From positions 1-64,000 of the forward strand of contig NZ_NRRF01000008.1 of the NCBI RefSeq assembly GCF_016583565.1: a stretch of DNA of 64,000 nucleotides, written 5' to 3'. Position 1 is the first letter of the stretch. The number at the start of each line of letters is the position of its first letter. The stretch is from Thiocystis violacea. Its GTDB lineage: Bacteria > Pseudomonadota > Gammaproteobacteria > Chromatiales > Chromatiaceae. Shown one piece after another: positions 9,501 to 18,770 of this stretch. The notes beneath the pieces are model-generated. The model saw only the letters and a list, made by a program, of their open reading frames with translations, did no database searches and was not told where the DNA came from. The position numbers and the translations under genes were made by a program.

Positions 9501-11285
9501 CGCCCAGCGCGCGTTGACTTGCACGGAGCCGTTCGGCACCTGCCAATCCCACATGCCGAGATCGGAACCATCCAGGGCCAGCGAGAGCCGCTCCCGGCTC
9601 TCCTCCAGCGCCAGCTCCAGCTCCTTGCGCTCGGTCACGTCCTCGTAGACGGTCACCAGCTCGCCATCCGGCAGGCGATAGACGAAATTCTCGCGCCAGC
9701 CGGCGCGTGAGGCGTCGCTGTAGAAGGTCGGCGCGAAGTGCTCGGGCACGCCGGTGCGCCAAACGCGCCTCAGCACCTCGATCAGTCCGAAGTCGGCGAC
9801 GCCGGGGAAGACCTCCGTGAGTCGGCGACCCCGGATCTCCGCGCGCGGGATGCTCTCGATCCGCTCCACGGCCAGATTGACATCGCGAAAGCGAAAATCC
9901 TCGCCGTCGTCCAGTGCGTCGAGGATACAGACGCCGCCGCGCATGTTCTCGAAGAGCGCGTGGAAGCGACACTCACTCTCGCGCAGCGCCCGGTCGGCCC
10001 GCCGCTGACGCACGATGCGCCAGATCTCGTTGGCGATGAGCTGCAGGGTCTCGACGTCCGTCTCATCGTAGTCCGCCGCTTTGTTGCCGACGCTGGCCAG
10101 CATGCGCACCAGGTCGCCGTCGATCACCGGGACGCTGATGAGGCGATCGAGCGCCGCGTGCCCCTCCGGCAGACCCGCCTTGTGCGGTGTCGCTGGATAG
10201 TCGTTGAAGACCACCGGCTCGCCCCGGCGCAGGGCATCCGCCCAGATCCCCGCCTGACTGACGGGATAGTGCCTGTCGTGGGCCGCGTGGCAATCGCTGT
10301 CGAGGGTCCGTCGCGACCAGGTCACCAGCTCGATGGTCTCCTGGTCGTCGTTGACGAAGTGGATGAACGCAATGCGGCTCTCGGTCAGGTCCTCCGCCAG
10401 CTCCAGGCCGCACTGCATCAGCTCGGCCTCGCCCATGCGCTCGGCGGCCCGCGGCAGCTCGAGCAAGGCGCTCGCGCGGCGGGTCTGCAGCAGGAGCGCC
10501 GCCGCGTTGCGCCTGCGCTGGGTCACGTCGCGGTCGATGCCCCGATAGCCCCGCAGAGCGCCATCGGCGGCAAAGATGGGCGTGCCCGAGGTCTCGAGCA
10601 TCAGCGCATCGCCGTCCTTGCGCAGACAGCGATTCTCGAGCATGGCAAAGGGTGCTCGCTCGGCCAAGATGGCCTTGAACGCCTGCTCGACACGCTCGCC
10701 CTCCTCGGGCGCCATGAACGCCCAGGGGGTGCGGCCCAGCATCTCCTCGGGCGCATAGCCCAGCAAGCCAAGGGAGACGGGGCTCACATAGGTGTAACGT
10801 CCCTCGGCATCGACCTCCCAGATCCAGTCGAGCGTGGTCTCGACCAGGGCGCGGAAACGACTCTCGCTCTCCTTCAGTGCGCGCTCCGCGGCCTCTAGCG
10901 CCGCCTGCCGACGACGCGCCCCGAGGGCCTGGCCGATCGCCGAGCACAGACGAACCAGGCTGTCCTTGAGGATGTAATCGTCCGCCCCGGCACGCAGCAG
11001 CTCGACGGCACTCTCGTCGCCGAGCGCGCCCGTCACGAAGATGAAGGGCAACAGCCTGTCGCGCTCGCGCACCAGCCGAAGGGCCTGCCGACCGTCGAAC
11101 CGGGGTAGCTGATAGTCGGCCAGGACGAGGTCGGGGCGGAATGCCTCCAGCGCCGCGAGAAAGGCCTCCCTGTCCTGGACCCTTTGGCTGGTAAACGACA
11201 GGCCAGCCTTGCGCAGGACGTGCTCGGTGAGTTCGGCGTCGAGCGGATTGTCTTCCAGCAACAGGAGGCGCAGCGGCTCGGTCAT
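6543..11285 (-). CDS. Multi-PAS hybrid histidine kinase with N-terminal REC and C-terminal HPt
   Basis: The 1580-residue sensory protein is organised as follows (approximate residues). REC 1-125 has Asp57 in LADYQLP. PAS 145-265, GAF 275-430, then four more PAS domains to about 970, several with PAC-like tails. HisKA has its H box near 983 ([13 protein letters not shown]), followed by HATPase_c ([25 protein letters not shown]). A second REC at about 1223-1340 ([11 protein letters not shown]) and an HPt near 1433 ([10 protein letters not shown]) complete an internal phosphorelay. No membrane segment is seen, so it is probably cytoplasmic. The GAF has no obvious bilin Cys-His motif. The ATG overlaps the stop of the upstream single-domain regulator (ATGA), showing translational coupling. 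The signal is unknown. Confidence 0.93.
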   Translation of the reverse strand: MTEPLRLLLLEDNPLDAELTEHVLRKAGLSFTSQRVQDREAFLAALEAFRPDLVLADYQLPRFDGRQALRLVRERDRLLPFIFVTGALGDESAVELLRAGADDYILKDSLVRLCSAIGQALGARRRQAALEAAERALKESESRFRALVETTLDWIWEVDAEGRYTYVSPVSLGLLGYAPEEMLGRTPWAFMAPEEGERVEQAFKAILAERAPFAMLENRCLRKDGDALMLETSGTPIFAADGALRGYRGIDRDVTQRRRNAAALLLQTRRASALLELPRAAERMGEAELMQCGLELAEDLTESRIAFIHFVNDDQETIELVTWSRRTLDSDCHAAHDRHYPVSQAGIWADALRRGEPVVFNDYPATPHKAGLPEGHAALDRLISVPVIDGDLVRMLASVGNKAADYDETDVETLQLIANEIWRIVRQRRADRALRESECRFHALFENMRGGVCILDALDDGEDFRFRDVNLAVERIESIPRAEIRGRRLTEVFPGVADFGLIEVLRRVWRTGVPEHFAPTFYSDASRAGWRENFVYRLPDGELVTVYEDVTERKELELALEESRERLSLALDGSDLGMWDWQVPNGSVQVNARWAEMLGYCLEELQPVTYATWERLCHPRDLVLAKQALERHFAGETPYYEIEMRLRHKDGGYVWVLDRGRVVERDAYGHPLRATGTHLDVSVRKRSEEQLRQLSLAVDQSPASIVITDLEGCIQYVNPAFTQVSGYSREEAVGQNPRLLSSGRTPAAVHAQLWETLARGEVWRGEFCNRRKDGGEYVELAIISPVRQPDGQVTHYLAVKEDITEKKRVEQELEHYRLNLEELVETRTAELRLAEERSRLILESSADGLFGEDTGGRATFINPAACAMLGYAPEQVLGRSMHELIHHSRADGSAFVRSECPIHHALGDHRAFRQDEDVFWRADGTAFPVTYSSHPMYRDGQVVGSVVSFFDISAKKQAEAAREAALVEAERLARLKSEFLANMSHEIRTPLNAVLGFAQAGERHSQGRKGRDFFKRILESGQLLLGIVDDILDFSKIEAGKLAIDAGEVDLRGLIERTTDLFATRIEEQGLGFCVEESPDLPASFRGDDLRLAQVLGNLLSNAIKFTARGEVRLLAGRQDETLVFSVLDTGIGMSEAQIANLFSPFEQADGSITRRFGGTGLGLAISKRLAEMMGGDLQVRSQLGKGTRFDLRVPLIDPRGVIGPHRIAPRTTVLAQTRQRLRGLVILVAEDNPANRLVLEELLDDEGCALVQVENGLEAVERVRNDAPGAFDLVLMDIQMPVMDGLEATGRIRELAPALPVIGLTAHAMRSERERCLAAGMLDHVAKPVDLEILIATILKRVARQPQPQPQREADSLVRPGVDRSSAEAVDEAFTTGAEGVDAWVDWPLLESRYAHNPSFLPRLLGAVLDSGAGQAAALRQAADRENFDQVAFIAHRLKGTAGNLFASGLSLLAVRAETEARERRIGIARIAGTLADALDATMSEIRASRWIAVAAPAGEAAWPEQAADGVSLSEAVDRLQALLEMDDTAANDAYERDQGVLLQSFGADAERLGAEIKGFEYQAALETLRALMVVRMRT

Positions 11286-11773
11286 TGATCGCGCCTGCTG
11301 TCGGGCGGAACACGATTGACCAGAACCCAGTAGAGGCCCAGCTCGGCGACGGTCCGGGCGAAGGCGTCGAAGCCGACCGGTTTGGTGACGAAGCTGTTGA
11401 CACCGAGCTGGTAGGTCGCAACCAGGTCCTGCTCCTCCTGCGAGGAGGTGAGGACGACCACCGGCAGCTCACGGGTTTCGGGGTTGGCGCGAATGGCGGT
11501 GAGGACTTCGATGCCGTCCAGCTTGGGCAGACGCAGGTCGAGCAGCACCACCCGCGGCAGGCGGTTGTGCGAGTTGGCGCGGGCGCCGCGGTGAAAGAGA
11601 AAATCCAGGGCGGCCGCGCCGTCCCTGACCCACTCCAAGTGATTCGCAAGGTTGTTCTTCTTCAGGGCGCGGATCGCGAGTTCCGCGTCGTTGGGGTTGT
11701 CCTCCACCAGCAGGATGTCAACCACCGAATCGTTGTTCACCGAATCGTTGCTAAACGAGTCGTTGCTCACCAT
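11282..11773 (-). CDS. Single-domain response regulator (Rcp1-like)
   Basis: The 163-residue protein is one receiver domain with the phytochrome-partner (Rcp1) look: [19 protein letters not shown], the acceptor Asp in [18 protein letters not shown] and the KP motif [11 protein letters not shown]. It has no output domain and probably passes phosphate between the kinases encoded on either side. The start ATG at 11773 follows GGAGGAGG by about six bases. A repeated Asn-Asp-Ser N-terminal tail ([13 protein letters not shown]) precedes the domain. It overlaps the end of the upstream kinase gene by 23 bases and the start of the hybrid kinase by four. Confidence 0.92.
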   Translation of the reverse strand: MVSNDSFSNDSVNNDSVVDILLVEDNPNDAELAIRALKKNNLANHLEWVRDGAAALDFLFHRGARANSHNRLPRVVLLDLRLPKLDGIEVLTAIRANPETRELPVVVLTSSQEEQDLVATYQLGVNSFVTKPVGFDAFARTVAELGLYWVLVNRVPPDSRRDQ

Positions 11774-13235
11774 GGAACTCCTCCTCCGAACCCTTGGGCG
11801 GCCCCGTGGGCAGACAGAAACTGAAGGTCGCGCCAGCCCCGGTGGCGCCCGTCGCCTCGACCCGCCCCTGATGCTTGTCGATGAAACGCTTGACGATCGC
11901 CAGCCCGACACCCGTGCCCTCGAATTCGTCGATGCCATGCAGGCGCAGAAAGAGTCCGAAGAGTTTGTTGCTGTAGGCGGGGTCGAAGCCGGCGCCGTTG
12001 TCGCTCAGGCGATAGCACACCATACCTGGACGACGCTCCGCGCGGACCTCGATCATGGCCGGATCTTGCCCGCGCGTAAACTTGATGGCGTTGGCCAAGA
12101 GGTTCTGCCAAACCTGGCGAATCGCCCTGGGGTCACAGGCGACGTTCGGCAGACGCGGGCAGAGGAAGCGGACCGCGCGACCAGCGCGCTGCGCGGACAG
12201 ATCCTCCCAGACCTCCTCGACCAGCCGCCCCATGTCGAAGTCGATCCGGTCCAGCTCCAGGCGTCCGGCACGCGACAGGGCGAGGATGTCATCGATCAAC
12301 TGCTCCATCTTCTTCGCATTGGCGCTGACGACCCCAAACAGCCGGCGCCCCTCATCATCCAATGAGGCTGCGTAATCCTCCTCCAAGATGCCGATGAAGC
12401 CGTCGATGGCCCGCAAGGGCGCACGCAGGTCGTGCGACACGGAGTAGCTGAAGTTCTCCAGATCCTTGACCGCCTCTTCCAAGTCACGGGCACGGCGCTC
12501 GCGGGCCTGCTCCGCGTCCGCCAGGCGATGGGCCATGTGATTGAAGTCCCGCGCCAGTTGCGCGAATTCGTCCTCGCCGCTCAACACCAGATCGCGCGGA
12601 TGCCCGCCCTCCCCCACGTGGCGGGTCTCGCGGCTGAGCGACTGGATGGCGGTCGCGACCCGACGAAGGGTCGGGTAGGTGAGCAGCATCACCAGCAGCG
12701 CCGTGGCCGCGAGCAACCAGAATTCGACCATCCAGAGCTGCCGGCCGTAGGCCAGCGCCGCGGCATCGCTGTCGCGAAAGAGGCGCCGCGCCATCGGCTG
12801 CAGGACGGCGATGGACCGGCGCAGACGCTCCGCCACCTCCCACGAGGGCGGCGGCTCGAGCTGACCGAGAGCCGGCACCGACAACCCGTCGAGGTTCATG
12901 AAGTGGATGCGGGTCAGGAGGAGCCGACCGGCCATCTCGTCCAGCATCCCGACGAGGTTGGGCTCGCGCGCCGCGGACTGGAGGGCCAGCATCTGGCTAT
13001 CCAGGTCCTCGAGCAACTGGTAGCCGGCGCGCCGACCGCCATTCGCGCGGGTCTCGACGATATGCCGGCTCAGCACCTCGAGCTGGCGCAGTTCGTCGAG
13101 CATCTCCGCCGCCAGCAGGGTGCTGTCGCGCAGCACGTCCAGACGGTCCTGACCACGGTAGAAGGTCAGGCCAAAGAGGACCGCCATGATCAGCGGCAGC
13201 AGCCCGATCAGCTTCAGCTTGGCTTTGATGTCCAT
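11751..13235 (-). CDS. Membrane histidine kinase with HAMP domain
   Basis: The 494-residue sensor has a first membrane helix at about residues 6-22 ([16 protein letters not shown]), a periplasmic helical region to about 165, a second membrane helix at about 168-190 ([16 protein letters not shown]) and a HAMP linker to about 245. HisKA follows with the H box near 265 ([17 protein letters not shown]), then HATPase_c ([29 protein letters not shown]). The SHDLRAPLR type is typical of kinases paired with Rcp1-like regulators, as seen here. The frame is open upstream to 13505, but the protein-like sequence begins at [11 protein letters not shown], so 13235 is preferred. It is probably the first gene of the three-gene signalling operon. 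Confidence 0.92.
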   Translation of the reverse strand: MDIKAKLKLIGLLPLIMAVLFGLTFYRGQDRLDVLRDSTLLAAEMLDELRQLEVLSRHIVETRANGGRRAGYQLLEDLDSQMLALQSAAREPNLVGMLDEMAGRLLLTRIHFMNLDGLSVPALGQLEPPPSWEVAERLRRSIAVLQPMARRLFRDSDAAALAYGRQLWMVEFWLLAATALLVMLLTYPTLRRVATAIQSLSRETRHVGEGGHPRDLVLSGEDEFAQLARDFNHMAHRLADAEQARERRARDLEEAVKDLENFSYSVSHDLRAPLRAIDGFIGILEEDYAASLDDEGRRLFGVVSANAKKMEQLIDDILALSRAGRLELDRIDFDMGRLVEEVWEDLSAQRAGRAVRFLCPRLPNVACDPRAIRQVWQNLLANAIKFTRGQDPAMIEVRAERRPGMVCYRLSDNGAGFDPAYSNKLFGLFLRLHGIDEFEGTGVGLAIVKRFIDKHQGRVEATGATGAGATFSFCLPTGPPKGSEEEFHGEQRLV

Positions 13236-13530
13236 GGCGATCACCGATTTGACGATAGGGACGCCGACATCCGAGGAGCCGCGGCCCCCGGCTCTCTGCC
13301 GTCGCGGGGCGAATGGCGCGGCACGCACCGCGAGGAACCAGGAGGGCAGACAGGCAGACACCGCGCGGCGAGAACGCACGACGCTCCTCAAGCACAGTAT
13401 CGGCCAGTGGGGCAAAAAGTGGAGAGAAAATGAGCCGGGGCCTTGCGGGTGCGACACACAAGACCGGCCGGCGGGCGGCCAGTGCCGCCCGTGGCGCTCG
13501 GTCACGACCGCTCGCCCAACGGAGAGGCGC

Positions 13531-15264
13531 CTAGGACTCGATCATCTGATCCAGGCCGTGCCCCGGACGCACCATGGGGATGACGTTCTCCGCCTTGTCG
13601 ATCCAGACATCCACCAGCACCGGGCCGGGCTCCGCGAGGGCGGCGGCGATCCCGTCGCGCAGCTCCGCAGGCGCCTTGATCCGCATCGTCTTGAGACGCG
13701 GATAGACGTACTTGAGACCCGTGAGGTTGGGGATCTGCCGCCGGCAGGTCTGATCCAGCTCCATGCACTCGGGATCGCAATCGGCGGTGCGCGCCAGGCA
13801 GGTCTCGTAGTGATGACCCTCGTCCATCATGTCCTCCCACTGGCGCACCATGCCGAGGAAGCTGTTGTTGAGCACGAACATCTTGAGCGGCACCCGGTTG
13901 GCCACCACCGTGCCCAGCTCCTGGATGTTCATCTGGAAGCTGCCGTCGCCGTCGATCAGCACCACGGGCCAGGCGGGCTGCGCGAACCAGGCGCCGATGG
14001 CCGCCGGCAGACCGAAGCCCATGGTGCCCAGCCCGCCGGAGCTGATCCACTGGCGCGGGCGACGGAATCGGTAGTATTGGGCAGCCCACATCTGGTGCTG
14101 GCCCACTCCCGTCACCAGGGTCGCCTCGCCGCGCGTCAGCTCGGAGATGATCTCGATGGCGGCCTGGGGCTTGATGTAGTCGGACGCCTCGTAGGGTTTG
14201 GGCATCTGAGTGCGCCACTCCCGCACCTGGGCCAACCAATCCGCGTGCCTGGCCGAGCGGCCGGAGGCGAGCGCGTGCGCCAGGAACTCGTCCAGGCCAG
14301 CGATGAGGTGCAGATGGGTCGAGATGGTCTTGTCGATCTCGGAGGGATCGATATCGACATGCGCGATGCGCTTGCCATCGGCAAAGCCGCGCACCGCGAC
14401 CCGGTCATCGAAGCGCCCCCCCAGGGAGAGGATGAAATCGGCGTCGCGCAGGGCATAGTTCGCCGGGATGGTCCCGTGCATGCCGGGCATGCCCAGGTTG
14501 TAGGGCGCCTCGAAGGGCAAGGCGCCGAGCGCGTTGAAAGTCGTCGTGACAGGGACCTGGAAGCGCTCGGCGAGGCGCTGCAGCGCCAGGGACGCATTGG
14601 CGTGGATGACGCCGCCGCCCGCCTTGATCACGGGTCGCCGCGCGCCCGTCAAGGCGTCCAGGATGGCGTCCGCCCGCTCGACATCGAAGGGCACGGACTC
14701 CCGATGGCGTCGGCGGGGCGGGTTGCCCGCCTCCAGGGAGGCGAGCTGGACATCCTTGCAGATATCCACGACCACCGGACCAGGACGGCCATGCGTGGCC
14801 AGCGCATAGGCATCCCGCACCACCCACTCCAGGTCACGCACGTCCTTGATCAGGAAATTGTGCTTGGAGATGGGGCGCGTCATCCCAACGGTGTCCACCT
14901 CCTGGAAGGCATCGGACCCGATCGCGCCGCTCGGCACCTGGCCCGTGATGAAGAGCGTCGGCAGCGAATCCTTGTAGGCATCCGCGATGGGCGTCGCCAG
15001 ATTGGTCGCGCCAGGCCCGGAGGTCGCGAGCGCGACACCCACGCGCCCGCTGGCCCGGGCGTAGCCTTCGGCCGCGTGCCCCGCGCCACCCTCCTGGCGG
15101 CAGAGGACGAAGTGAGGCACCTTTGCGCCGCGACGCAGACGCTTGTTGATCTCAACGTGAATGGGGATGACCGCCCCACCCGTGTGGCCAAAGATGCATT
15201 CGATACCAAGGTCGTTGAGCACGTCGAGCAGCAGCGCCGCGCCGGTTCGAGTCGGGATTGTCAT
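13531..15264 (-). CDS. ilvB: Acetolactate synthase large subunit-like TPP enzyme
   Basis: The 577-residue protein has all three domains of biosynthetic acetohydroxyacid synthase. The N-terminal pyrimidine-binding domain carries the catalytic-Glu segment (CRQEGGAGHAAEGYARASG), and the central FAD-type domain follows. The C-terminal pyrophosphate domain has the TPP motif IDGDGSFQMNIQEL then NNSFLGMVRQW. It would join pyruvate units for branched-chain amino acids. The regulatory small subunit ilvH is not adjacent, so it may be an accessory copy or another TPP decarboxylase. The C-terminus has a Cys-rich insertion (CLARTADCDPECMELDQTCR) that is not usual. ATG 15264 starts the conserved TRTGAALLLDVL. 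Confidence 0.88.
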   Translation of the reverse strand: MTIPTRTGAALLLDVLNDLGIECIFGHTGGAVIPIHVEINKRLRRGAKVPHFVLCRQEGGAGHAAEGYARASGRVGVALATSGPGATNLATPIADAYKDSLPTLFITGQVPSGAIGSDAFQEVDTVGMTRPISKHNFLIKDVRDLEWVVRDAYALATHGRPGPVVVDICKDVQLASLEAGNPPRRRHRESVPFDVERADAILDALTGARRPVIKAGGGVIHANASLALQRLAERFQVPVTTTFNALGALPFEAPYNLGMPGMHGTIPANYALRDADFILSLGGRFDDRVAVRGFADGKRIAHVDIDPSEIDKTISTHLHLIAGLDEFLAHALASGRSARHADWLAQVREWRTQMPKPYEASDYIKPQAAIEIISELTRGEATLVTGVGQHQMWAAQYYRFRRPRQWISSGGLGTMGFGLPAAIGAWFAQPAWPVVLIDGDGSFQMNIQELGTVVANRVPLKMFVLNNSFLGMVRQWEDMMDEGHHYETCLARTADCDPECMELDQTCRRQIPNLTGLKYVYPRLKTMRIKAPAELRDGIAAALAEPGPVLVDVWIDKAENVIPMVRPGHGLDQMIES

Positions 15265-15333
15265 GACATTTGTGATTGATTTAACACTGACACTGGGTCG
15301 AGCCTGTGATGATAGCCCGAACAGGAGAATGCT

Positions 15334-15882
15334 ATGAAAACTGCAGGACACTTTGCGCCTTTCGCCCTGATCGACAAGGGGCACGCCTTGCCATGGCTGG
15401 TTGCGCTCGCCGTGGTCGCCGGCTCACTCAACCTCGTCGCCGAGCGGCGCCCCAGCAAACAGGAGGACGACACGGCGGCCTCGGGCGCGGACAGCATCAG
15501 CCTGCGTCTGATGCCAGTCGGCAGGCTCAATCTCGCGGCCAGCCCGGCGCAGACCAAGCCAGGCGTCGCGGAGGCGGCGCCGGCATCAGCCCCCGCCCCT
15601 GCGCAACCGAAGACCGAGCCGGCGCAGCCAGCGGCCGCGTCCAGCGAGCCCAGGGGCGCGGCTGCCGTATCGGCGCAGCCTCATGAGACGGCCAGCTCGG
15701 CCGAGATCACGACGACCGAGCCTGTTTCGGCCCCGCCCGCGCCTTCCGCCAGCACCCCAGTGCAGCCGGCACCACGACCTGGCTACTGGTACCCACCCTA
15801 TCCCCAGGGCTACCCGGTCCAGCCGCATCCCTATGGCGGGGCCTATCCGCCCTATCCGGCACAGCCCGGCTGGAGACGCTGA
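15334..15882 (+). CDS. Pro/Ala-rich hypothetical protein with one membrane segment
   Basis: The 182-residue protein is preceded by AGGAG five to six bases before the ATG. A hydrophobic segment at about residues 19-35 (LPWLVALAVVAGSLNLVAE) could anchor it in the inner membrane. The rest is low-complexity Pro/Ala/Ser sequence, and the C-terminus is a Tyr-Pro-Gly-rich tail (YWYPPYPQGYPVQP). I recognise no enzyme domain. It is divergent from the acetolactate synthase gene and convergent with dsrE2, from which it is separated by a hairpin. It may be an envelope-associated linker protein; this is speculative. Confidence 0.7.
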   Translation: MKTAGHFAPFALIDKGHALPWLVALAVVAGSLNLVAERRPSKQEDDTAASGADSISLRLMPVGRLNLAASPAQTKPGVAEAAPASAPAPAQPKTEPAQPAAASSEPRGAAAVSAQPHETASSAEITTTEPVSAPPAPSASTPVQPAPRPGYWYPPYPQGYPVQPHPYGGAYPPYPAQPGWRR

Positions 15883-15903
15883 GAGCGCCGCGGCCCAACG
15901 ACA

Positions 15904-15926
15904 AACGCCGCCCAGGGGGCGGCGTT
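15904..15926. terminator. Hairpin terminator between convergent genes
   Basis: AACGCCGCCC - AGG - GGGCGGCGTT is a perfect 10-bp stem with a 3-nt loop. On the minus strand it is followed by a T-rich run (TTTGTCGTT), so it is a good intrinsic terminator for transcription of the plus-strand neighbour read-through and a hairpin end for dsrE2. Confidence 0.7.
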
Positions 15927-15952
15927 CGGTCTCGCTGACGTCGGACTCGCGA

Positions 15953-16432
15953 TCAGATGTAGAGACAGATGTCGCTCTCGCCGGCGAACTCGAAGAAGGC
16001 CGCGGCTCCGGCGTATTCCACGCCGTCGATGAAGTCCGACGTGTTCATGTCGAATAAGTCGACCGTCATCTGACAGGCGATCAGCTTGACTTCGGCCTCC
16101 TGGCACAGCTCACGCAACTCGTCGACGCTCGCGACGCCCTTGCTCTGCATCTTCTTCTTCATCATCGAGGTCATCATGCCCTGCATGCCAGGCAGAGTCA
16201 TTCCGAGGATGGGGAACCACTTGTCCATGCCCATCGGCATCGGCATGCCCGGATTGCCCAGGGGAGTCACCTCGAGCGCAAGTTTCTTCTTCAGCAGCTG
16301 CAGGCCGTAGAAGGTGAAGAAGATCTGCGTCTCGTATCCCAGTGCCGCGGCCGTGGATGCCAGGATGAATGGTGGGTAGGCCCAGTCCAGCGAGCCCTTC
16401 GTGGCGATGATCGCCAGCTTCTTCTGCTCCAT
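15953..16432 (-). CDS. dsrE2: DsrE2-like sulfur-relay protein
   Basis: The 159-residue DsrE/DsrF-superfamily protein begins KKLAIIATKGSLDWAYPPF and has a hydrophobic central region, a Met/Gly-rich segment (PMPMGMDKWFPILGM) and the conserved Cys in KLIACQMTVDLF. In Allochromatium vinosum a rhodanese, TusA and DsrE2 are encoded together and pass sulfane sulfur towards the Dsr pathway. Here the same order (rhodanese, tusA, dsrE2) is present on the minus strand. DsrE2 is often described as membrane-associated, in line with its hydrophobic middle. Confidence 0.9.
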   Translation of the reverse strand: MEQKKLAIIATKGSLDWAYPPFILASTAAALGYETQIFFTFYGLQLLKKKLALEVTPLGNPGMPMPMGMDKWFPILGMTLPGMQGMMTSMMKKKMQSKGVASVDELRELCQEAEVKLIACQMTVDLFDMNTSDFIDGVEYAGAAAFFEFAGESDICLYI

Positions 16433-16530
16433 CGAGTCCTCCTCGCGTGCCGCGCGGGCTCGCAGGTTATCTTGTGTTGAATGAGCGATCTGTTGAACGA
16501 GGGAATCCGTCAGACAAGGACGCTAGGCGA

Positions 16531-16761
16531 TCAGGACTTCTTGATCAGAAACTGGAATTTCCCGCCTTCTTCCTTCGACTCCATCAGCTCATTGCCGGTC
16601 TGCTTGGCGAAGGCGTCGAAGTCTTTGACCGAGCCAGGATCCGTCGCGATGATATGCAGGATCTGGCCGCTCGCCATGGCGTTCAGGGTCTTCTTCGCGC
16701 GCAGGATCGGCAGGGGACAGTTGAGGCCGCTCGCATCCAGCTCTTGATCGAAATCTGCCAT
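16531..16761 (-). CDS. tusA: TusA-family sulfurtransferase
   Basis: The 76-residue protein has the compact TusA fold with the sulfur-binding Cys in LDASGLNCPLPILRAKKTL. The start at 16761 follows GGAGGT by six bases, so the longer frame to 16806 is rejected. In purple sulfur bacteria TusA is a central cytoplasmic sulfur carrier between rhodanese and the DsrEFH/DsrC system. It lies between the rhodanese and dsrE2 genes with gaps of about 100 bases on each side, consistent with one operon. Confidence 0.95.
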   Translation of the reverse strand: MADFDQELDASGLNCPLPILRAKKTLNAMASGQILHIIATDPGSVKDFDAFAKQTGNELMESKEEGGKFQFLIKKS

Positions 16762-16889
16762 TGAATACCTCCAGTCAGGGGTCTGTTTTAGAATATCAGT
16801 AGACACAAGAATTCGCGGTTATAGGCGAATCCAGTTGAAAAGGCAAGCAGGCTCGAAACGCGCCTCTTGCCGGAAGAAACGCCCGAAAA

Positions 16890-17213
16890 TCAGGCGCTGG
16901 GCGCCTCGATCGGGTAGCCGTGCCGCGCCCAGGCGATGATCCCACCGCGCAGGTTGAGCACGCGTCCATAGCCCTGCTGCATCATGTAGGCGCAGGCCTG
17001 ATAGGAGCGCGCGCCGCTGCGGCAGTAGAGTACGACATCCTTGTCCTTGGGCAGCTCGCTCATCCGAATCGGGATCAGATGCATGGGCAGCTGCAGGGAA
17101 TCCGGGATCATGCCCTGGGCGATCTCCGCCGGTGTGCGAATATCCACCAGCAGCAGGCTCTCGCCCTCCTGAAGGCGCTTGCTCAAGGATTCCGAATCGA
17201 TCTCGTTGACCAC
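16890..17213 (-). CDS. Rhodanese-like sulfurtransferase
   Basis: The 107-residue single-domain rhodanese has the active-site loop CRSGARS near residue 64 and the typical DIRTPAEIAQG and NLRGGIIAWARHGYP segments. The active-site Cys would carry a persulfide that is passed to TusA. It is the first gene of the rhd-tusA-dsrE2 unit. Translation appears to start with GTG at 17213, preceded by AGGAC. The region upstream is AT-rich and shared with the divergent cysG. Confidence 0.92.
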   Translation of the reverse strand: MVNEIDSESLSKRLQEGESLLLVDIRTPAEIAQGMIPDSLQLPMHLIPIRMSELPKDKDVVLYCRSGARSYQACAYMMQQGYGRVLNLRGGIIAWARHGYPIEAPSA

Positions 17214-17234
17214 GCTGTCGTCCTACCCTAAAAC

Positions 17235-17249
17235 TAAGTATTTAAGTAT
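17235..17249. promoter_or_regulatory. Direct-repeat element in the rhd/cysG divergent promoter region
   Basis: TAAGTAT-T-TAAGTAT is a 7-base direct repeat with an 8-base period in an unusually AT-rich 96-base divergent spacer. A further ATTAAGG follows. The repeat is placed where an operator for both the sulfur-relay operon and siroheme synthase would be expected. No regulator can be named from sequence. Confidence 0.35.
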
Positions 17250-17309
17250 ATTAAGGACTTTTGTAGGCCAGCTCAATGATGGTACTGGCCGAGCACGATC
17301 GAGGGCATC

Positions 17310-18770
17310 ATGCAACTCCTCCCCATCTTTCTCGATATGCGGGGTCGGCCCTGCCTCGTGGTCGGCGGTGGCGCCACCGCGGCACGCAAGGTCGGCAACC
17401 TGGTCCGCACGGGCGCCGCACTGACGGTGATCGCGCCCGAGGTCTGCGACGCCCTCACCCGGCGGATCGAGGCCGGCGCGCTGACGCACCTCGCGCGCGC
17501 CTTCGAGCCCGGCGACATTGCAGGCAACACGCTGGTCATCGCCGCGACCGACGAGCGTGCGGTCAACCGCGAGATCGCGCTGCTCGCCAGCGAGCAGGGG
17601 ATCCCGGTCAATGTCGTCGACGACCCGGACGCCTGCACCTTCATCCTGCCCTCGATCGTCGACCGCTCGCCGGTCACCGTCGCCGTCTCCACCGGCCGGT
17701 CCTCGCCCGTCCTCGCCCGCTTGCTGCGCACCCGGCTGGAGTCGCTGATCCCGGCGGGCTACGGGCGACTGGCCGAGCTGAGCGGGAAGTACCGTGAGCG
17801 CGTCAAGACACGCTTCACCGACCACCGCGAGCGCAGACGCTTCTGGGACCGGGTGCTGCAGGGCGCCGTGGCCGAGCGGATCTTCGCGGGGCAGTTCGAG
17901 GAGGCGGAGGCCGTCATCGAGCAGGAGCTGGCGCCGGATGCACAACACCAAGACATGGGAGAGGTCTACCTGGTCGGCGCCGGACCGGGCGACCCGGACC
18001 TCCTGACCTTCAGGGCGCTGCGCCTCATGCAGCAGGCCGACGTGGTCGTCTATGACCGCCTGGTCGCCGAGCCGATCCTGCAGATGACGCGGCGCGACGC
18101 CGAGCGCATCTATGTCGGCAAGCAGCGCAACCACCACGCCATGCGCCAGGAGGAGATCAACCGACTCCTCGCCGACCTGGCCAAGGACGGACACCGGGTG
18201 CTGCGGCTCAAGGGCGGCGATCCCTTCATCTTCGGACGCGGCGGCGAGGAGATCGACACCCTGGCGGCCGAGGGCGTGCCCTTCCAGGTCATCCCGGGCG
18301 TCACCGCCGCCTCCGGCTGCGCGGCCTACGCCGGCATCCCGCTGACGCATCGCGACTATGCCCAATCGGTCACCTTCGTGACAGGGCACCTCAAGGACGG
18401 CACCATCAATCTGAACTGGCCAGCACTGGCACAGCCGAATCAGACCATCGTCTTCTACATGGGCCTGGTTGGCCTGCCCATCATCGTCGAGCGGCTCATG
18501 GCGCATGGCGTCGCCCCGACCATGCCGATCGCCCTGGTGCAGCAGGGCACGACGCACCTTCAAAAGGTCTACACCGGAACCCTGAGCACCATCGTGGAGA
18601 TCGTCGCCCAGGATCCGCCCGAGCCACCAACCCTGGTCATCGTCGGCGAGGTCGTGCAGCTGCGCGATCGGCTGAGCTGGTACCGTCCACCGGATCATCC
18701 GACGCTCCGTGCCACATCCCCGATCGTGGAGGCGCCAGCCAATGCCGATCTGCTATGTCGATCTGATTGA
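17310..18770 (+). CDS. cysG: Siroheme synthase (CysG)
   Basis: The 486-residue fusion has an N-terminal precorrin-2 dehydrogenase/ferrochelatase half (about 1-205, LVVGGGATAARKVGNL, TGRSSPVLARLLR) and a C-terminal uroporphyrinogen III methyltransferase half (about 215-460, VYLVGAGPGDPDLLTFRAL, LKGGDPFIFGRGGEE, PGVTAASGCAAYAGIPLTHR). It converts uroporphyrinogen III to siroheme, the cofactor of sulfite reductases including DsrAB. Its position divergent from the sulfur-relay operon fits that use. The 3' end overlaps the start of the radical SAM gene. Confidence 0.97.
   Translation: MQLLPIFLDMRGRPCLVVGGGATAARKVGNLVRTGAALTVIAPEVCDALTRRIEAGALTHLARAFEPGDIAGNTLVIAATDERAVNREIALLASEQGIPVNVVDDPDACTFILPSIVDRSPVTVAVSTGRSSPVLARLLRTRLESLIPAGYGRLAELSGKYRERVKTRFTDHRERRRFWDRVLQGAVAERIFAGQFEEAEAVIEQELAPDAQHQDMGEVYLVGAGPGDPDLLTFRALRLMQQADVVVYDRLVAEPILQMTRRDAERIYVGKQRNHHAMRQEEINRLLADLAKDGHRVLRLKGGDPFIFGRGGEEIDTLAAEGVPFQVIPGVTAASGCAAYAGIPLTHRDYAQSVTFVTGHLKDGTINLNWPALAQPNQTIVFYMGLVGLPIIVERLMAHGVAPTMPIALVQQGTTHLQKVYTGTLSTIVEIVAQDPPEPPTLVIVGEVVQLRDRLSWYRPPDHPTLRATSPIVEAPANADLLCRSD

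Noticed and set aside
6975-9710. 911-codon ORF on the plus strand opposite the hybrid kinase
   Set aside because: It is antisense to well-supported PAS, HisKA and REC coding sequence, has low-complexity His/Arg/Gly-rich composition and has no domain. It is a GC-rich shadow.
6543-11285. Phytochrome-type bilin-binding in the hybrid kinase GAF domain
   Set aside because: The PAS-GAF-PHY order and a bilin-binding Cys-His motif are not visible; a generic GAF is the safer call.
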